Assembly (NCBI GenBank): GCA_963851295.1
Contig: CAWKOS010000001.1
Location: 434,001 to 498,000 of the forward strand
Length of the DNA: 64,000 nucleotides
Origin: JAOPZW01 sp963851295
Lineage (GTDB): Bacteria > Actinomycetota > Thermoleophilia > Solirubrobacterales > Solirubrobacteraceae
Reading direction: 5' to 3'
Shown: positions 52,165 through 61,003 of the stretch, piece by piece
How positions within the stretch are numbered: position 1 is the first letter of the stretch
Layout: the number at the start of each line of letters is the position of its first letter
Program-made: the position numbers and the translations under genes
Notes under the pieces: generated by a model
What the model was told of the DNA's origin: nothing
The model's input: the letters and a program-made list of their open reading frames with translations, nothing else
The model's database searches: none

Positions 52165-52851
52165 CTACGCTGCGGGCAGCGGGCCGATCAAATCCACGTA
52201 GAGCGCTGTCCAGTCCGACGCGATGCGCTTCTGCAAGCTGCGGAAGCCGTTCTGTCCGGCGCAGGCGCGGTCGTGGACCTCGTTCTCCAGGCGGTCTTTG
52301 TCGTGAAAGCCCGGGCGGGGCTTGGCGGCCTCGGGGAAGAGGTTGGCGATCGAGTTGGACCCCCCGAGCTCGAGCGGCACGAGATGGTCGATCTCGTACT
52401 GACCAGCGTGGTGGGACGTGATGCCATAGGCGGCATAGATCTTGCGCTTGGTGGCCGCCGTGACGTGCCGGACGAGCCTGGTATAGCCGCTCTTGCAGAA
52501 CAGCCTGGGGGTGGACTTGCTGAACACACTGCCCGGGGTGCAGCGGCGATCGGGCAGCGGCCCGCGCAGGCGGCAGTGAGAGCCACGCGTGCGCCGTCGC
52601 AGGTTGACGGAGCGACCGATCTTCGGGCGAGACGCGCCTGTTGATTTGTCCGTCGATCCAGACCCGGGCCTCGCGGTCGAGCACGGGCAGGGCAGCGCCT
52701 CGCAGTAGATGCCGTCGTGGTCGGCATCGACGGTGTCGTGCGCCTTCTGCGCGGCCGCTTGGTTGGCGTAATCGGCGCACACCGCGGCATGCGCGGTTCC
52801 GGGAGCCCCAAGCGCGACGATCGTCGCGACCACCGCAAGCAGCCCCTTCAT
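52165..52851 (-). CDS. Secreted Excalibur-domain and HNH-like nuclease protein
   Basis: 228 residues from the ATG at 52851 (GGGGAGG 8 bases upstream). A signal peptide (MKGLLAVVATIVALGAPGTAHA) is followed by a calcium-binding Excalibur motif (DADHDGIYCEALPC). After a basic linker comes an HNH-like core: HHAGQYEIDHLVPLELGGSNSIANLFPEAAKPRPGFHDKDRLENEVHDRAC. The DH pair and following Asn fit a beta-beta-alpha metal site. A secreted DNase used in nutrition, competition or DNA turnover is plausible. Extracellular Excalibur-HNH fusions are uncommon. Confidence 0.85.
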   Translation of the reverse strand: MKGLLAVVATIVALGAPGTAHAAVCADYANQAAAQKAHDTVDADHDGIYCEALPCPCSTARPGSGSTDKSTGASRPKIGRSVNLRRRTRGSHCRLRGPLPDRRCTPGSVFSKSTPRLFCKSGYTRLVRHVTAATKRKIYAAYGITSHHAGQYEIDHLVPLELGGSNSIANLFPEAAKPRPGFHDKDRLENEVHDRACAGQNGFRSLQKRIASDWTALYVDLIGPLPAA

Positions 52852-53113
52852 CTGATCGACCTCCCCCGACTCATCGGATCCGTCCGGTCGCCAACCTAGG
52901 GCCCGGCGCCCACTCGCGATCACGCCGCGGTCCGCGGTCGGACCGGGCGCCCCCGACGGCCCCGGCGTCAGGCATCGCCACCGTCGGCGCGGTGCGCCGA
53001 CGCCCGCCCGGGCGAGTTGGCCTGACCAAGGCGAGCGCTCGGACGTCGCGCCTTCGTCCGACTAATCGCGAGCTGCGGCAACAGGCGCCCGGCCCATCAG
53101 TGCTCCGTGGCGG

Positions 53114-53925
53114 TCAGCACGGGACTGGATGCCTGTCTCGGACGCTCACAATGTCCTCACGCAGACTTTCGGACGTGCCGAGGCAGCGCTGGGCGTCGGG
53201 CGTGTTGAAATTGGCCTTCGTAATCGCCTTGTTCGGCAGGAACGTCGTCTTGGGAACGGATCCGGTGTCGCCGCTGAGGTACTGCTCGACGTACTTGAGG
53301 CGAGATCGGCCATGTCGGATAGCGGGTTGCAGATCATCCCGTCCAGCGTGCCGGCTTGGAGCGCCTTGATCTCCGGCGGGAAGGTGTCGTAGCTGACCAC
53401 CTGCACCGAGTCGGCCTTCTTGAGCGCCGCGATCGCCGCCGCCGTACCCTGGCCGACGACGCCGCCGTTGGTGGAGATGCCCTTGATCTCCGGATGAGCC
53501 AACAGCTCGGCACGCGCAACGGTCTGCGCCTTGGCCGAGTTGATCCCCGTGAACTGCGTCGGCAGCAACTCGATCCCTGGATATTTCGCCTTCATCTGGT
53601 CGGCGAAACCGCCGGTCCGGTCCAGGCCGACGGGTTGTTGGGGTCGAGGACAGAACGACGACGGTGCGCTGCGCGCCGATGAGCTGGGCAAGCGTGTCGG
53701 CGGCCACCTTGCCGCCATTGCGGCTCTCCGAGGCGATCTGTGCCTTGATCGTGCTCGTGTCCTTCAGCGTGCTGTCGATCGTGAAGATCGCGATCCCCTT
53801 GGCCGTGAACTGGTTCACCGCGGCGGACACGCCGGTCGCGTCCGCCGGGTCGGCGATGAGAGCCTGCGGCTTCTTGACGAGCACGCTGTTGAGGACGGGC
53901 GTCTGCGACTTCTCTGTGAGCGCCG
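53114..53925 (-). pseudogene. Ribose-type substrate-binding protein remnant (two frameshifts, no N-terminus)
   Basis: Three frames together give the middle and end of a type I periplasmic binding protein: VLVKKPQALIADPADATGVSAAVNQFTAKGIAIFTIDSTLKD, then (one frame over) FADQMKAKYPGIELLPTQFTGINSAKAQTVARAELLAHPEIKGISTNGGVVGQGTAAAIAALKK, then LKYVEQYLSGDTGSVPKTTFLPNKAITKANF. The signal peptide and first ~60 residues are missing and no permease or ATPase is nearby. Distinct from the intact binding protein at 9.4 kb. Confidence 0.85.
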
Positions 53926-53973
53926 GTCAGCGGAAGGTCCCTGATGTCGGGCCGGGCGGGGTAGGGTCTGGCC

Positions 53974-54822
53974 GTGCCGAGCGCGTCGCGTCCCGTTGAC
54001 GCCGCCACTGCCCCCGCTGTGCGCGAGGGCCGCGTGCTCGCGCTCACCCGCGCCGGCGTCTGGGTGCTGTTCGTCCTCGCCGCCGCCAACGGGCTGTTCC
54101 TCTACTTCGTTCCCGGCCGCGCAGACACGGACTACGCGTGGTCGATCAAGCCGGCGGTGAACGCCGCGTTCATCGGCGCGGGCTTCCTGGCCGGCACGCT
54201 CGCCACCGGCCTCGTGCTTTGGCGCGCGACGCGCTGGCGCTCGTTCTCGCTGCTGCCGCCGGCGCTGTGGGTGCTCGCCACCACCCTGCTCGCGGCCACG
54301 ATCATCCACCACGACCGCTTCAAGTGGCACTACGCGCTCACGTGGGTATGGGCGCTCGTCTACGCGGGCGTGCCGTTGGCCATCCCGTTTCTGGTTGCGC
54401 GTCAGCAGCGGGTGGCTGAGACGCTGCCAGCGGCGGACCCGGCGCTGCGTGTCCTGAGCGTCCTGTCGGGCATCATCGGTGCGGGCTTGATCGCCGGAGC
54501 GGCCGCGTTGTACCTCGCTCCCGTCGGCCTCGGCCGGCACTGGCCGTGGCCGCTGACGCCGCTGCTCGCGCGCGCCGTCGCCTCCTGGTACGCGCTGTTC
54601 GGGACGATGCTGGTGACGTTCGCGCTCGCCCAGCGGCGCCGCGTCGAGGGGCTGATCGGCTACGCGACGCTCGCGGCATGGTGCCTGCTTCTGCTCGCAC
54701 TGCCGTTGCTGCACGCCGAGGACGTCGGCGGCGGCTGGGCGTGGTACACGCTCATGGTGGCGCTGCTGGCTCTCGCCCTGTATGGCCTAGCGGTCGGGTG
54801 GCCTGAGCGCGACCGGCTCTGA
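53974..54822 (+). CDS. Integral membrane protein, about eight helices
   Basis: 282 residues from a GTG start. Hydrophobic segments include AGVWVLFVLAAANGLFLYFV, NAAFIGAGFLAGTLATGLVLW, LLPPALWVLATTLLAATIIHH, ALTWVWALVYAGVPLAIPFLVA, GIIGAGLIAGAAALYLA, SWYALFGTMLVTFALA, LAAWCLLLLALPLL and AWYTLMVALLALALYGLAVGW. No transporter signature is recognised. Intact and coding-like, but without an operon partner. Confidence 0.8.
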   Translation: MPSASRPVDAATAPAVREGRVLALTRAGVWVLFVLAAANGLFLYFVPGRADTDYAWSIKPAVNAAFIGAGFLAGTLATGLVLWRATRWRSFSLLPPALWVLATTLLAATIIHHDRFKWHYALTWVWALVYAGVPLAIPFLVARQQRVAETLPAADPALRVLSVLSGIIGAGLIAGAAALYLAPVGLGRHWPWPLTPLLARAVASWYALFGTMLVTFALAQRRRVEGLIGYATLAAWCLLLLALPLLHAEDVGGGWAWYTLMVALLALALYGLAVGWPERDRL

Positions 54823-55408
54823 GCCGACGGAGGCGCCGCTCCTGGCGCCCGGCCACGAGGGAGAGCACCCGGTCACCGCTCGGCCATGCGAGATCTGCAG
54901 CGAGCGCCGGCCGCAGTGACCTCGAGGCGGACAGCCACGAGCAGCGCGCATGCCCTCTCGGCGCCCACACGAACAACGCGAACCGCCCGCGGCCCTCGGC
55001 GGCCTTGCGCGCGTACCGACGCGGCGGTGATGGCGACCGACGAGCGCTCTTCCTCATCGCCCTCGCAGCCGCAGACCCCGCCCCCAACGGCGCGACGGCC
55101 GCGAGCATCCATCGATTGCCGGGCCACCGCTCGCCGCGCTCCCGCCGTGGAGCCCCCGGGGCAGCGCTGGGCCAGGCCAGGTCGCGTCCCTGAGTTGCCG
55201 TAACTTCGCCGCTGCCCAGGTTCCCGGTGGTGGCCAGTTTGGGCGGCGGTGACCTCCTCGGGAGTTGCTCGTTCGCCGCCGCGTGTTGGCGATCGTTGCG
55301 ACGTGCACGCAGGCTCGGCTTTCGGCTAGGACGCGAGCGTCTCGCTGTGTCGAAGATGTCGCTGTGCGCTGAACCGCTCCTGCCGTCGCCTCACGTGCGC
55401 GCTGGTGT
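54823..55408. other. 586-bp region without a supported gene
   Basis: Open frames on both strands are short and Arg/Pro/Ser-rich. I see no repeat, RNA or clear regulatory element beyond the possible promoter of the secreted protein gene. Confidence 0.45.
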
Positions 55409-56557
55409 ATGGGTACGGTTGCCGTCGCGTTGGCGCTCGTCGTGGGCCTAGCGGCTCCGCGGAGCGCGGGCGCCGCGCTCACGCGCGAGGTCGACTACGC
55501 CGGCACGATCACGGGCACGGTCTTCGGCCAGGCGTTCCAGCTGCCGGTGTCGCTGGCCTTCGCACCGCCGTTGCCCGGCGAGCAGAACCCGCTGACGCTC
55601 GCCATGGGGACGCCGAACGTCGACGCGAGCCTCACACCGGGATACCTATTCATGACCAGCGCGTCGCGGATCCCGCCGCCGTTCGCGCTGACCATCAAGC
55701 AGATCGCGCTCTCGGTGGCGGGGAACACGTTGACCGGGACGGTGGTCGACACCGGCGCCGGCACGACCGCGGTCAACGGCAACCAGTTCAGTGCTCCCAA
55801 CGTGTGCAACATCGTCGAGGGCGCCCAAGCGCCGCTGCTATGCGTCTATGACACCTCCCCGGCCGAGCAGTTCTACTTCCTGCAAGGCACCACGGTCGTG
55901 CTGCAGGTCAACGGCGCGGCGGTCACCGGCCAGGTCCGCGGCCCGGGAAACGGGCTGGTGCAAATCCTGCCGTACCCGCCGGTGATCTACGACGCGGCCT
56001 TGACCGCGACGCTGACCAAGGGGTCTCCGCTGGACCTGCAGAACGATCTCGCCAGCTCCAGCCAGCCAGCAGTGATCGACAGGACCGCACCATCGCTCAC
56101 GGGCCTGCGCGCGACCGCCCGCCGCAGCGGGTCGAGCCTGGCGACCATCCGGGTCGACGTGTCGGAGCCCGGCATCGTGGCCGTCGGCGTCGAGCAACTC
56201 GTCACCGGCCTGGCGCTCGGCCCGCCCCTGGGCTCGGGCAACTGCCGGGCGGCATCGGTCTCAGCGCGACGCACGCTGTCCCGGCGGCTACACAGCGAAC
56301 TGGCCGGCCTGCACGGCGCAGCGCGTCGCCGCCGCGCGGCGACGCTGCGCGCGCGGGCCGCCTGCGCGCGCGCCATAGATCGCGGCGCTTTCGAGGCGAA
56401 AGCGACGAAGGCGGGCGCCGTCACGCTGACGGTTCCGCGCCGGCTCAAGCAGCGCACGCTCGGCAGCGGCCGGTACCGGCTCACCGTCGTCGCCCTCGAC
56501 GAGGCCGGCAACCAGTCCACGCCCCGTCGGACCACCATCACCATCCACCGCCGCTGA
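55409..56557 (+). CDS. Secreted beta-rich protein with C-terminal Ig-like segment
   Basis: 382 residues. A signal peptide (MGTVAVALALVVGLAAPRSAGA) is followed by a ~220-residue beta-rich domain (YAGTITGTVFGQAFQLPVSLAFAPPL ... TLTGTVVDTGAGTTAVNGNQFSAPNVC). An Arg/Ala-rich linker with regular Arg spacing (residues ~290-330) precedes a C-terminal strand set, YRLTVVALDEAGNQSTPRRTTITI, typical of bacterial Ig-like ends. Two Cys (NVCNIV, LLCVYD) could pair. No enzyme motif is seen. Probably an extracellular or wall-associated protein. Confidence 0.75.
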   Translation: MGTVAVALALVVGLAAPRSAGAALTREVDYAGTITGTVFGQAFQLPVSLAFAPPLPGEQNPLTLAMGTPNVDASLTPGYLFMTSASRIPPPFALTIKQIALSVAGNTLTGTVVDTGAGTTAVNGNQFSAPNVCNIVEGAQAPLLCVYDTSPAEQFYFLQGTTVVLQVNGAAVTGQVRGPGNGLVQILPYPPVIYDAALTATLTKGSPLDLQNDLASSSQPAVIDRTAPSLTGLRATARRSGSSLATIRVDVSEPGIVAVGVEQLVTGLALGPPLGSGNCRAASVSARRTLSRRLHSELAGLHGAARRRRAATLRARAACARAIDRGAFEAKATKAGAVTLTVPRRLKQRTLGSGRYRLTVVALDEAGNQSTPRRTTITIHRR

Positions 56558-56737
56558 CGGGCAGCTCAGACCCCCCGGGCCGAACGGCCACACAGAGGAC
56601 CGGCGATGACCCGCACTTGCTCGTGCGGCACTTGCCACTTCCGGGAGCGGCAGTCAAGAGCATGCTGGCGCGACCGGGCCCCGCCGGCCACGGTGCCAAT
56701 CCTGCCGGTTAGCCCGCACCGCCGATGTCCGTCCTCC

Positions 56738-57040
56738 GTACTCAGCGAGCCAGCGATCTTGATGCCGAATGGGCGGTCAAGGAACGTCGCCGTGCCGCCG
56801 CGGCTGCGGACGACGACCGACAACCGAGCGTAGGAGTCAGCCGGTCAAGGCGGCGACGTCGCCGACGACGACGAACGCAGGAAGGCGCCCCCGCCGGCGA
56901 CCCGCACGGTCGGGCCGAGCACAGAGAAGATGCCGCCGCCGACCATCCCGCGATCCCGATCGCGACCAACGCTATGCCGCTCGCGGCATCCGCAGGCGCC
57001 GCCAGCCCCAGCGCTGTCGGCTTGGTGACTTGGCCATCAG
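56738..57040 (-). pseudogene. Amino-acid permease (APC family) N-terminal remnant
   Basis: Joining three frames gives the start of an APC permease: TKPTALGLAAPADAASGIALVAIGIAG, then GMVGGGIFSVLGPTVRVAGGGAFL, then SYARLSVVVRSRGGTATFLDRPFGIKIAGSL. The GMVGGGIFSVLG and RGGTxxFLDRxFG blocks are family hallmarks. Downstream transmembrane segments are gone. At least two frameshifts and a truncation make it non-functional. Confidence 0.75.
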
Positions 57041-57644
57041 CTGCGACGCTTGCTCGCGCCGGCGCCGGCCGACTCGAGGTTGACGATCGCACCCGCGATA
57101 ACGCCGGCGGGCAAGGGCGGGGCGATCTGCTCGGAACGGCCGCCCGCGGATCCTTCCGAGACGCCGCGCTCCTGCTTCCCGATGCCGGTTATCGGCGGTC
57201 GCCGGCCGCAGCGCCGCTGCTGCTTCTCCTGCGTGGCGGATTAGCCGGGTGTCGTACCATGCGCCACGGAGTGTCGCATTGGTCGCGGAGCAGGAGCCTT
57301 GCCCTGGACCGCCGCTGCTCGTCCACCTCAATACTCCGCGACCGACGCCGTGGCGCTGTCGCTCGTGCCTCGATGCAGTGGCCCTCGCCGCAACGCGGCG
57401 GGACGACCGGACCCGACGACCCGGAAAGTCCGACCTGGCAGCCGGCCGGCGGCTGTTTCGTCTGCCGCTACGGTCGTCCGTGCTCGCCCCGCCACCAGCG
57501 ATCGCGGCCGTCCCTTGCAGGCCTCTGCAGTGCGGTCGAGATGCCCGGACCCAGGCGAAAGCGCGCTGTCGGGCACGGAGTCGCTGCCCGTCCCGTCCCG
57601 TGGAGCCTGTCGGCGTGGCCTCGTGGGCGGGGTAGGGTAGCCGT
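57041..57644. other. 604-bp region without a supported gene
   Basis: Between the permease remnant and the hydrolase pseudogene. GC-rich open frames on both strands look random. It may contain more decayed sequence that I cannot identify. Confidence 0.4.
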
Positions 57645-58460
57645 GTGCCTGAGACCCGAGTCAACGGGATCCGGCTTTACTACGACATGCGCGGCGAGGG
57701 AGCGCCGATCGCCTGCGTTCATGGCATTGGCAGTTCCGCGCTCGTCTGGGGTGACGCGGTCCAGGAGCTGGCGCGGCTTGGATGCGTGATCGCGTACGAC
57801 CGGCGCGGGTGCATGCGCAGCGAGCGCCCGAGGCCGTACGAGCGCACGAGCGTTACCGAGCAGCCGACGACGCGGCGGCGCTGCTTGACGTCCTTGGGGC
57901 CACGCCCGCGGTAGTAATCGGGCAGCTACGGAGGCGAGGTCAGTAATCGGCCGCAGCTACGGAGGCGAGGTGGCGATCGACCTCGCGCTGCGCTATCCCG
58001 ACCGGGTGCGGGCACTGGTCCTGCTGGAGGGTGCAGCGGTTAAGCTCGCGCCCGCGGCGATCGAATGGGTCGATGCCCTGGGCGAGCGCATGCGCACCGT
58101 GGGCGTGCACGCTGGTGTCGATGCGGTTGGCGAGACGCTAATCGGCGAGGTGGCAGGGGAGAGCGCCTGGCGCTCGTTTCCCGACGAGGTACGCGGATGT
58201 TCACGCATAACGGCCCCGCGATCCTTGCGGAGTTGCGGGGCGGTGGCGTGCAGACGAACGCCAGCACGATCGCCACGATCAAGCAGCCCGTGCTGCTGGT
58301 GAACGGAGTCGACTCGCTGCCCGGTCAGCGGGAGGCGAGCGCAGCGATGGCAGACGCGCTTTTCGATGCTCGCACCCTGCTGGTCGGCGGCGGCCATCTG
58401 GTCGATCCGGCGGGTGCGGAGGTACTCGCCTTCGTTCGCGAGGTGCTCGAAAGCCCCTAG
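57645..58460 (+). pseudogene. Alpha/beta hydrolase broken by frameshifts and a 29-bp tandem duplication
   Basis: Starts at GTG 57645 (ETRVNGIRLYYDMRGEGAPIACVHGIGSSALVWGDAVQEL). One shift near 57860 moves to ADDAAALLDVLGATPAVVIG. The nucleophile-elbow DNA is then tandemly duplicated (57913-57940 and 57942-57971, 29-bp offset), again breaking the frame; the ancestral elbow reads VVIGRSYGGEVAIDLALRYPD. A third shift near 58200 leads to MFTHNGPAILAELRGGGVQTN ... HLVDPAGAEVLAFVREVLESP. Closely related to the intact neighbour at 58.6 kb, so the pair may descend from a gene duplication. Confidence 0.85.
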
Positions 58461-58563
58461 CGGCGGGATCCGGATCATCTGTCGATTGGCGGGATCGAGG
58501 AGCTTGTGTCGCTGCGCTCAGAGCGAGAGGATGCCTCCTTGAGAGGCCGTCCAGGGGACGCCG

Positions 58564-59625
58564 ATGCCGACCGTCACGGTCAACGGGACCAAGCTTCATC
58601 ACGAGATCCGCGGCACGGGGCCGCCGGTCCTGTTGATCATGGGGGCGACCGGCGACGGAGGCCATTTCGACGCGCTCGCCGACCTGCTTGCCGACGAGTT
58701 CACCGTCGTGACCTATGACCGGCGCGGCAACGGGCGCAGTCCCGTGCCGGCGGGCTGGCAGACGACCTCACCCGAGGAGCAGGCCGATGACGCGGCGGCG
58801 CTGCTCGACGCGCTCGGGGTCCGCCCCGCCGCCATATTCGGCACCAGCAGCGGCGGCACCTTCGCGCTGTGTCTGCTGATCCGTCATCCGGGTGCGGTCC
58901 GCGGGGCGATCCTGCACGAGCCCGGGCTGTACGGCCTAGTCGACGACCTGGACGCCGCGCGAGCCCCCGTACGCGCGCTGGTGCGGGATGCCATGGAGGC
59001 CGGCGGGCCGGCCGCCGCCGTCGAGCGACTGTGGCGCTACGTAGTCGGAGACCACGGCTGGACGACGCTCGCCCCCGCGCTACGCAAGCAGCTTGTCGAG
59101 AGCGCCGACACGTTGTTCGAGATCGAGCTTGGAACCTACGAGCGGTACCTACCCGACGATGAGACCCTGGCCGCCACCACCGCGCCGGTGCGGCTGCTGG
59201 TCAGCGAGGCCAGCCTGCCCGTTTTCACCGAGATGGCCCGCCGGCTCGGCGAACGCCTGGGCCTGGAGGTCGCGAGCACACCCGGTACGCACGCGGCCTA
59301 TCACGATCATCCCCGCGAGCTCGCACAGGTCGTCCGGCCTTTCCCTGCGCGAGGTCAGCACGATCAGCACCTAGCGATCGCGATGCGAGGGGAGCTGGGC
59401 GAGCGCCGCTGCGCGAGCTCGCCCGATCCGACTCCCGCTCAGCGCGCAACGAGCGAGCGTCTCCTCGGTGGGGTGCCTCGGACGCCTGCTCAGGACGACG
59501 ATTTGCGCGAGCGCCAGCGGAGCCGCGCCACTGCCGCAATCGCCTGGTCGCGATCGTCTCCGCCGACGCCTACAAGACGCCTGCTCCGGACGGAGGCTGT
59601 CGCTCAAAGGTGTCGGCTGCCCTAG
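58564..59625 (+). CDS. Alpha/beta hydrolase, with a doubtful C-terminal tail
   Basis: Residues 1-~262 are a typical alpha/beta hydrolase: PTVTVNGTKLHHEIRGTGPPVLLIMGATGDGGHFDALADLL, nucleophile elbow IFGTSSGGTFALC (GxSxG), and a C-terminal His region TPGTHAAYHDHPRELAQVVRPF. The family should then end within a dozen residues, and the +1 frame reads LREVSTIST with a stop at 59374. The continuing frame adds about 90 Arg/Thr/Ser-rich residues to 59625 that look like out-of-frame translation. I suspect a one-base indel near 59340, so the real end is probably 59374. Confidence 0.82.
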   Translation: MPTVTVNGTKLHHEIRGTGPPVLLIMGATGDGGHFDALADLLADEFTVVTYDRRGNGRSPVPAGWQTTSPEEQADDAAALLDALGVRPAAIFGTSSGGTFALCLLIRHPGAVRGAILHEPGLYGLVDDLDAARAPVRALVRDAMEAGGPAAAVERLWRYVVGDHGWTTLAPALRKQLVESADTLFEIELGTYERYLPDDETLAATTAPVRLLVSEASLPVFTEMARRLGERLGLEVASTPGTHAAYHDHPRELAQVVRPFPARGQHDQHLAIAMRGELGERRCASSPDPTPAQRATSERLLGGVPRTPAQDDDLRERQRSRATAAIAWSRSSPPTPTRRLLRTEAVAQRCRLP

Positions 59626-60071
59626 GCGAGGGCGACGGCGGTGGGTGGGAAGCTGTGTCCGTGTCCGTGTGGGGAGCGCTGTGACCGTGTGGGGGCCTGG
59701 TTCAGGCCCCCTGAGGCGGGCTGGCTTCCACGGAGACCGGGTGTTGTGGTTCCGCTCTTCGATCTGTGTGTGAAGGTTTCAACGTACCGGGCAGCGGAGA
59801 GGCCGACCGTCGGCGTCGTCCCGTCCAATATTGGGCGGCTGGCCGCATCTACGAGCCGACCGCCTACGAGCCGAATTCTGATACGCCGTCGGCGAGCGCG
59901 ATGACGTTTGCGGCCAGCAGCGCTGCGACAACGCGTGATTGCTCGAGCAAGGTTCTGCGTCTATTGAGGACCCGTACAAGCGGGTGGTTGGGGCCGCGGT
60001 GCGCGCCCGCGGATTGGTGGTCCTGGAGCGGGTGTGGGAGGCGGCGCAGGTGGGCGCGTCGGCGTGGGGAA
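59626..60071. other. 446-bp region with a strong hairpin, no gene
   Basis: A 9-bp perfect stem GGGGGCCTG / CAGGCCCCC with a 3-base loop lies at 59691-59711. It is preceded by tandem GTGTCC-like repeats (59655-59675). No supported gene on either strand. Confidence 0.5.
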
Positions 60072-60440
60072 CTAGTAGGTGAATGTCGTCGCTCCGTCGG
60101 CTGCGAACTCCATGAGCGGACTGGCGCCCTTGAGCTCGGCGTTGTTGACCAGGTTGTCGTCGTCGAGGGCGCGGTCGTTGAAGCAGATCGGGCAGACGTA
60201 GAAGCGTCCTCCCTTTTCGATGAACTGGTCGTGCACGCGCTTGACGGGCGGCTCGAGATCGGCGCGGATGGGGTCGACGTAGCCGCGCAGCGCCAGTCGG
60301 ACGCCGTCGCTGGTGAGCCACATCACGACCTGCTTGCCCTGGTCGAGCGCGGCGCCGGCGGTGAGGTAGGAGACGAGGACGCCGTCGGGGTCCTCCTCGC
60401 CGTGTGTGCAGCCGACGATAACGCGGTCGTTGGCTGGCAT
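60072..60440 (-). CDS. DsrE/DsrF-like family protein
   Basis: 122 residues, AAAGGAGGG 7 bases before the ATG. VIVGCTHGEEDPDGVLVSYLTAGAALDQGKQVVMWLTSDGVRLALRGYVDPI has the DsrE fold (strand, glycine turn, helix), and GGRFYVCPICFNDRALDDDNLVNNAELKGASPLMEF carries a CxxC-like CPIC pair where sulfur-trafficking members have their reactive Cys. It may bind or transfer sulfur, or act as a peroxiredoxin-like protein. It lies 109 bp downstream of a cupin gene on the same strand. Confidence 0.88.
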   Translation of the reverse strand: MPANDRVIVGCTHGEEDPDGVLVSYLTAGAALDQGKQVVMWLTSDGVRLALRGYVDPIRADLEPPVKRVHDQFIEKGGRFYVCPICFNDRALDDDNLVNNAELKGASPLMEFAADGATTFTY

Positions 60441-60549
60441 GGTTAGCCCTCCTTTCGCACTACTAGGAGCGAGGCTGCTGCTCGCTGACGATGCCCGCGA
60501 TCACGAGCCGGCCGCCCGGGCACAGTACCCGAGGTGTGCCGCGGGGCGG

Positions 60550-60912
60550 TCATCCCTGCGCCTTGATGTGCTCGATGACGTGGTTGAACTCGTCAGTCGG
60601 TGAGAAGTCCACGTACTCGGAGTCCTCGAGCGCCTCGGGCGCGTGGCCGGGCGCCCAATAGACGGCCTGGCCAGCCTCGTAGACTTCCTCGCCGTCCCGC
60701 GTGTGCATCTTCACGCGACCCTTGAGCAGGTAGCCCCAGTGCGGGCACTGGCAGAGGTCGTTCGGGAGTCCGGAGAGGGCGGCCCTGAGGTCGGCGCCCT
60801 TGGGCAGGCGCACGAACGCTGTTGTCATGCCGCCGCCCAGCTCATGCATCCGCAGCTCGACGCCATCGCCCGCGATCGCGAGCGATGCCTCTGCCCGTGA
60901 AATCGCCTTCAT
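60550..60912 (-). CDS. Cupin-domain protein
   Basis: 120 residues from the ATG at 60912 with AAGGAGG 4-5 bases upstream. The cupin core is PHWGYLLKGRVKMHTRDGEEVYEAGQAVYWAPGHAPEALEDSEYVDFSP, with the same layout as the cupin at 34.3 kb (which has PRWGYVIQGR, YEAGEAYYVGAGHTP and VEFSP). Divergent from the BTAD/AAA regulator that starts 91 bp away, the same arrangement as OsmC/BTAD at 43.6 kb. Confidence 0.9.
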   Translation of the reverse strand: MKAISRAEASLAIAGDGVELRMHELGGGMTTAFVRLPKGADLRAALSGLPNDLCQCPHWGYLLKGRVKMHTRDGEEVYEAGQAVYWAPGHAPEALEDSEYVDFSPTDEFNHVIEHIKAQG

Positions 60913-61003
60913 GATTCCTCCTTGCCTCGAGTTCGTGTGAGGGTGACCGACCGGTGTTCCCGGAACGTTCCTCGTGTAGCGTGCGCCCGGGGAGCTGAGA
61001 GCG

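Noticed and set aside
56725..57789. A 354-residue plus-strand frame
   Set aside because: Composition is random Arg/Ala/Pro. The opposite strand holds a recognisable amino-acid permease remnant in three frames.
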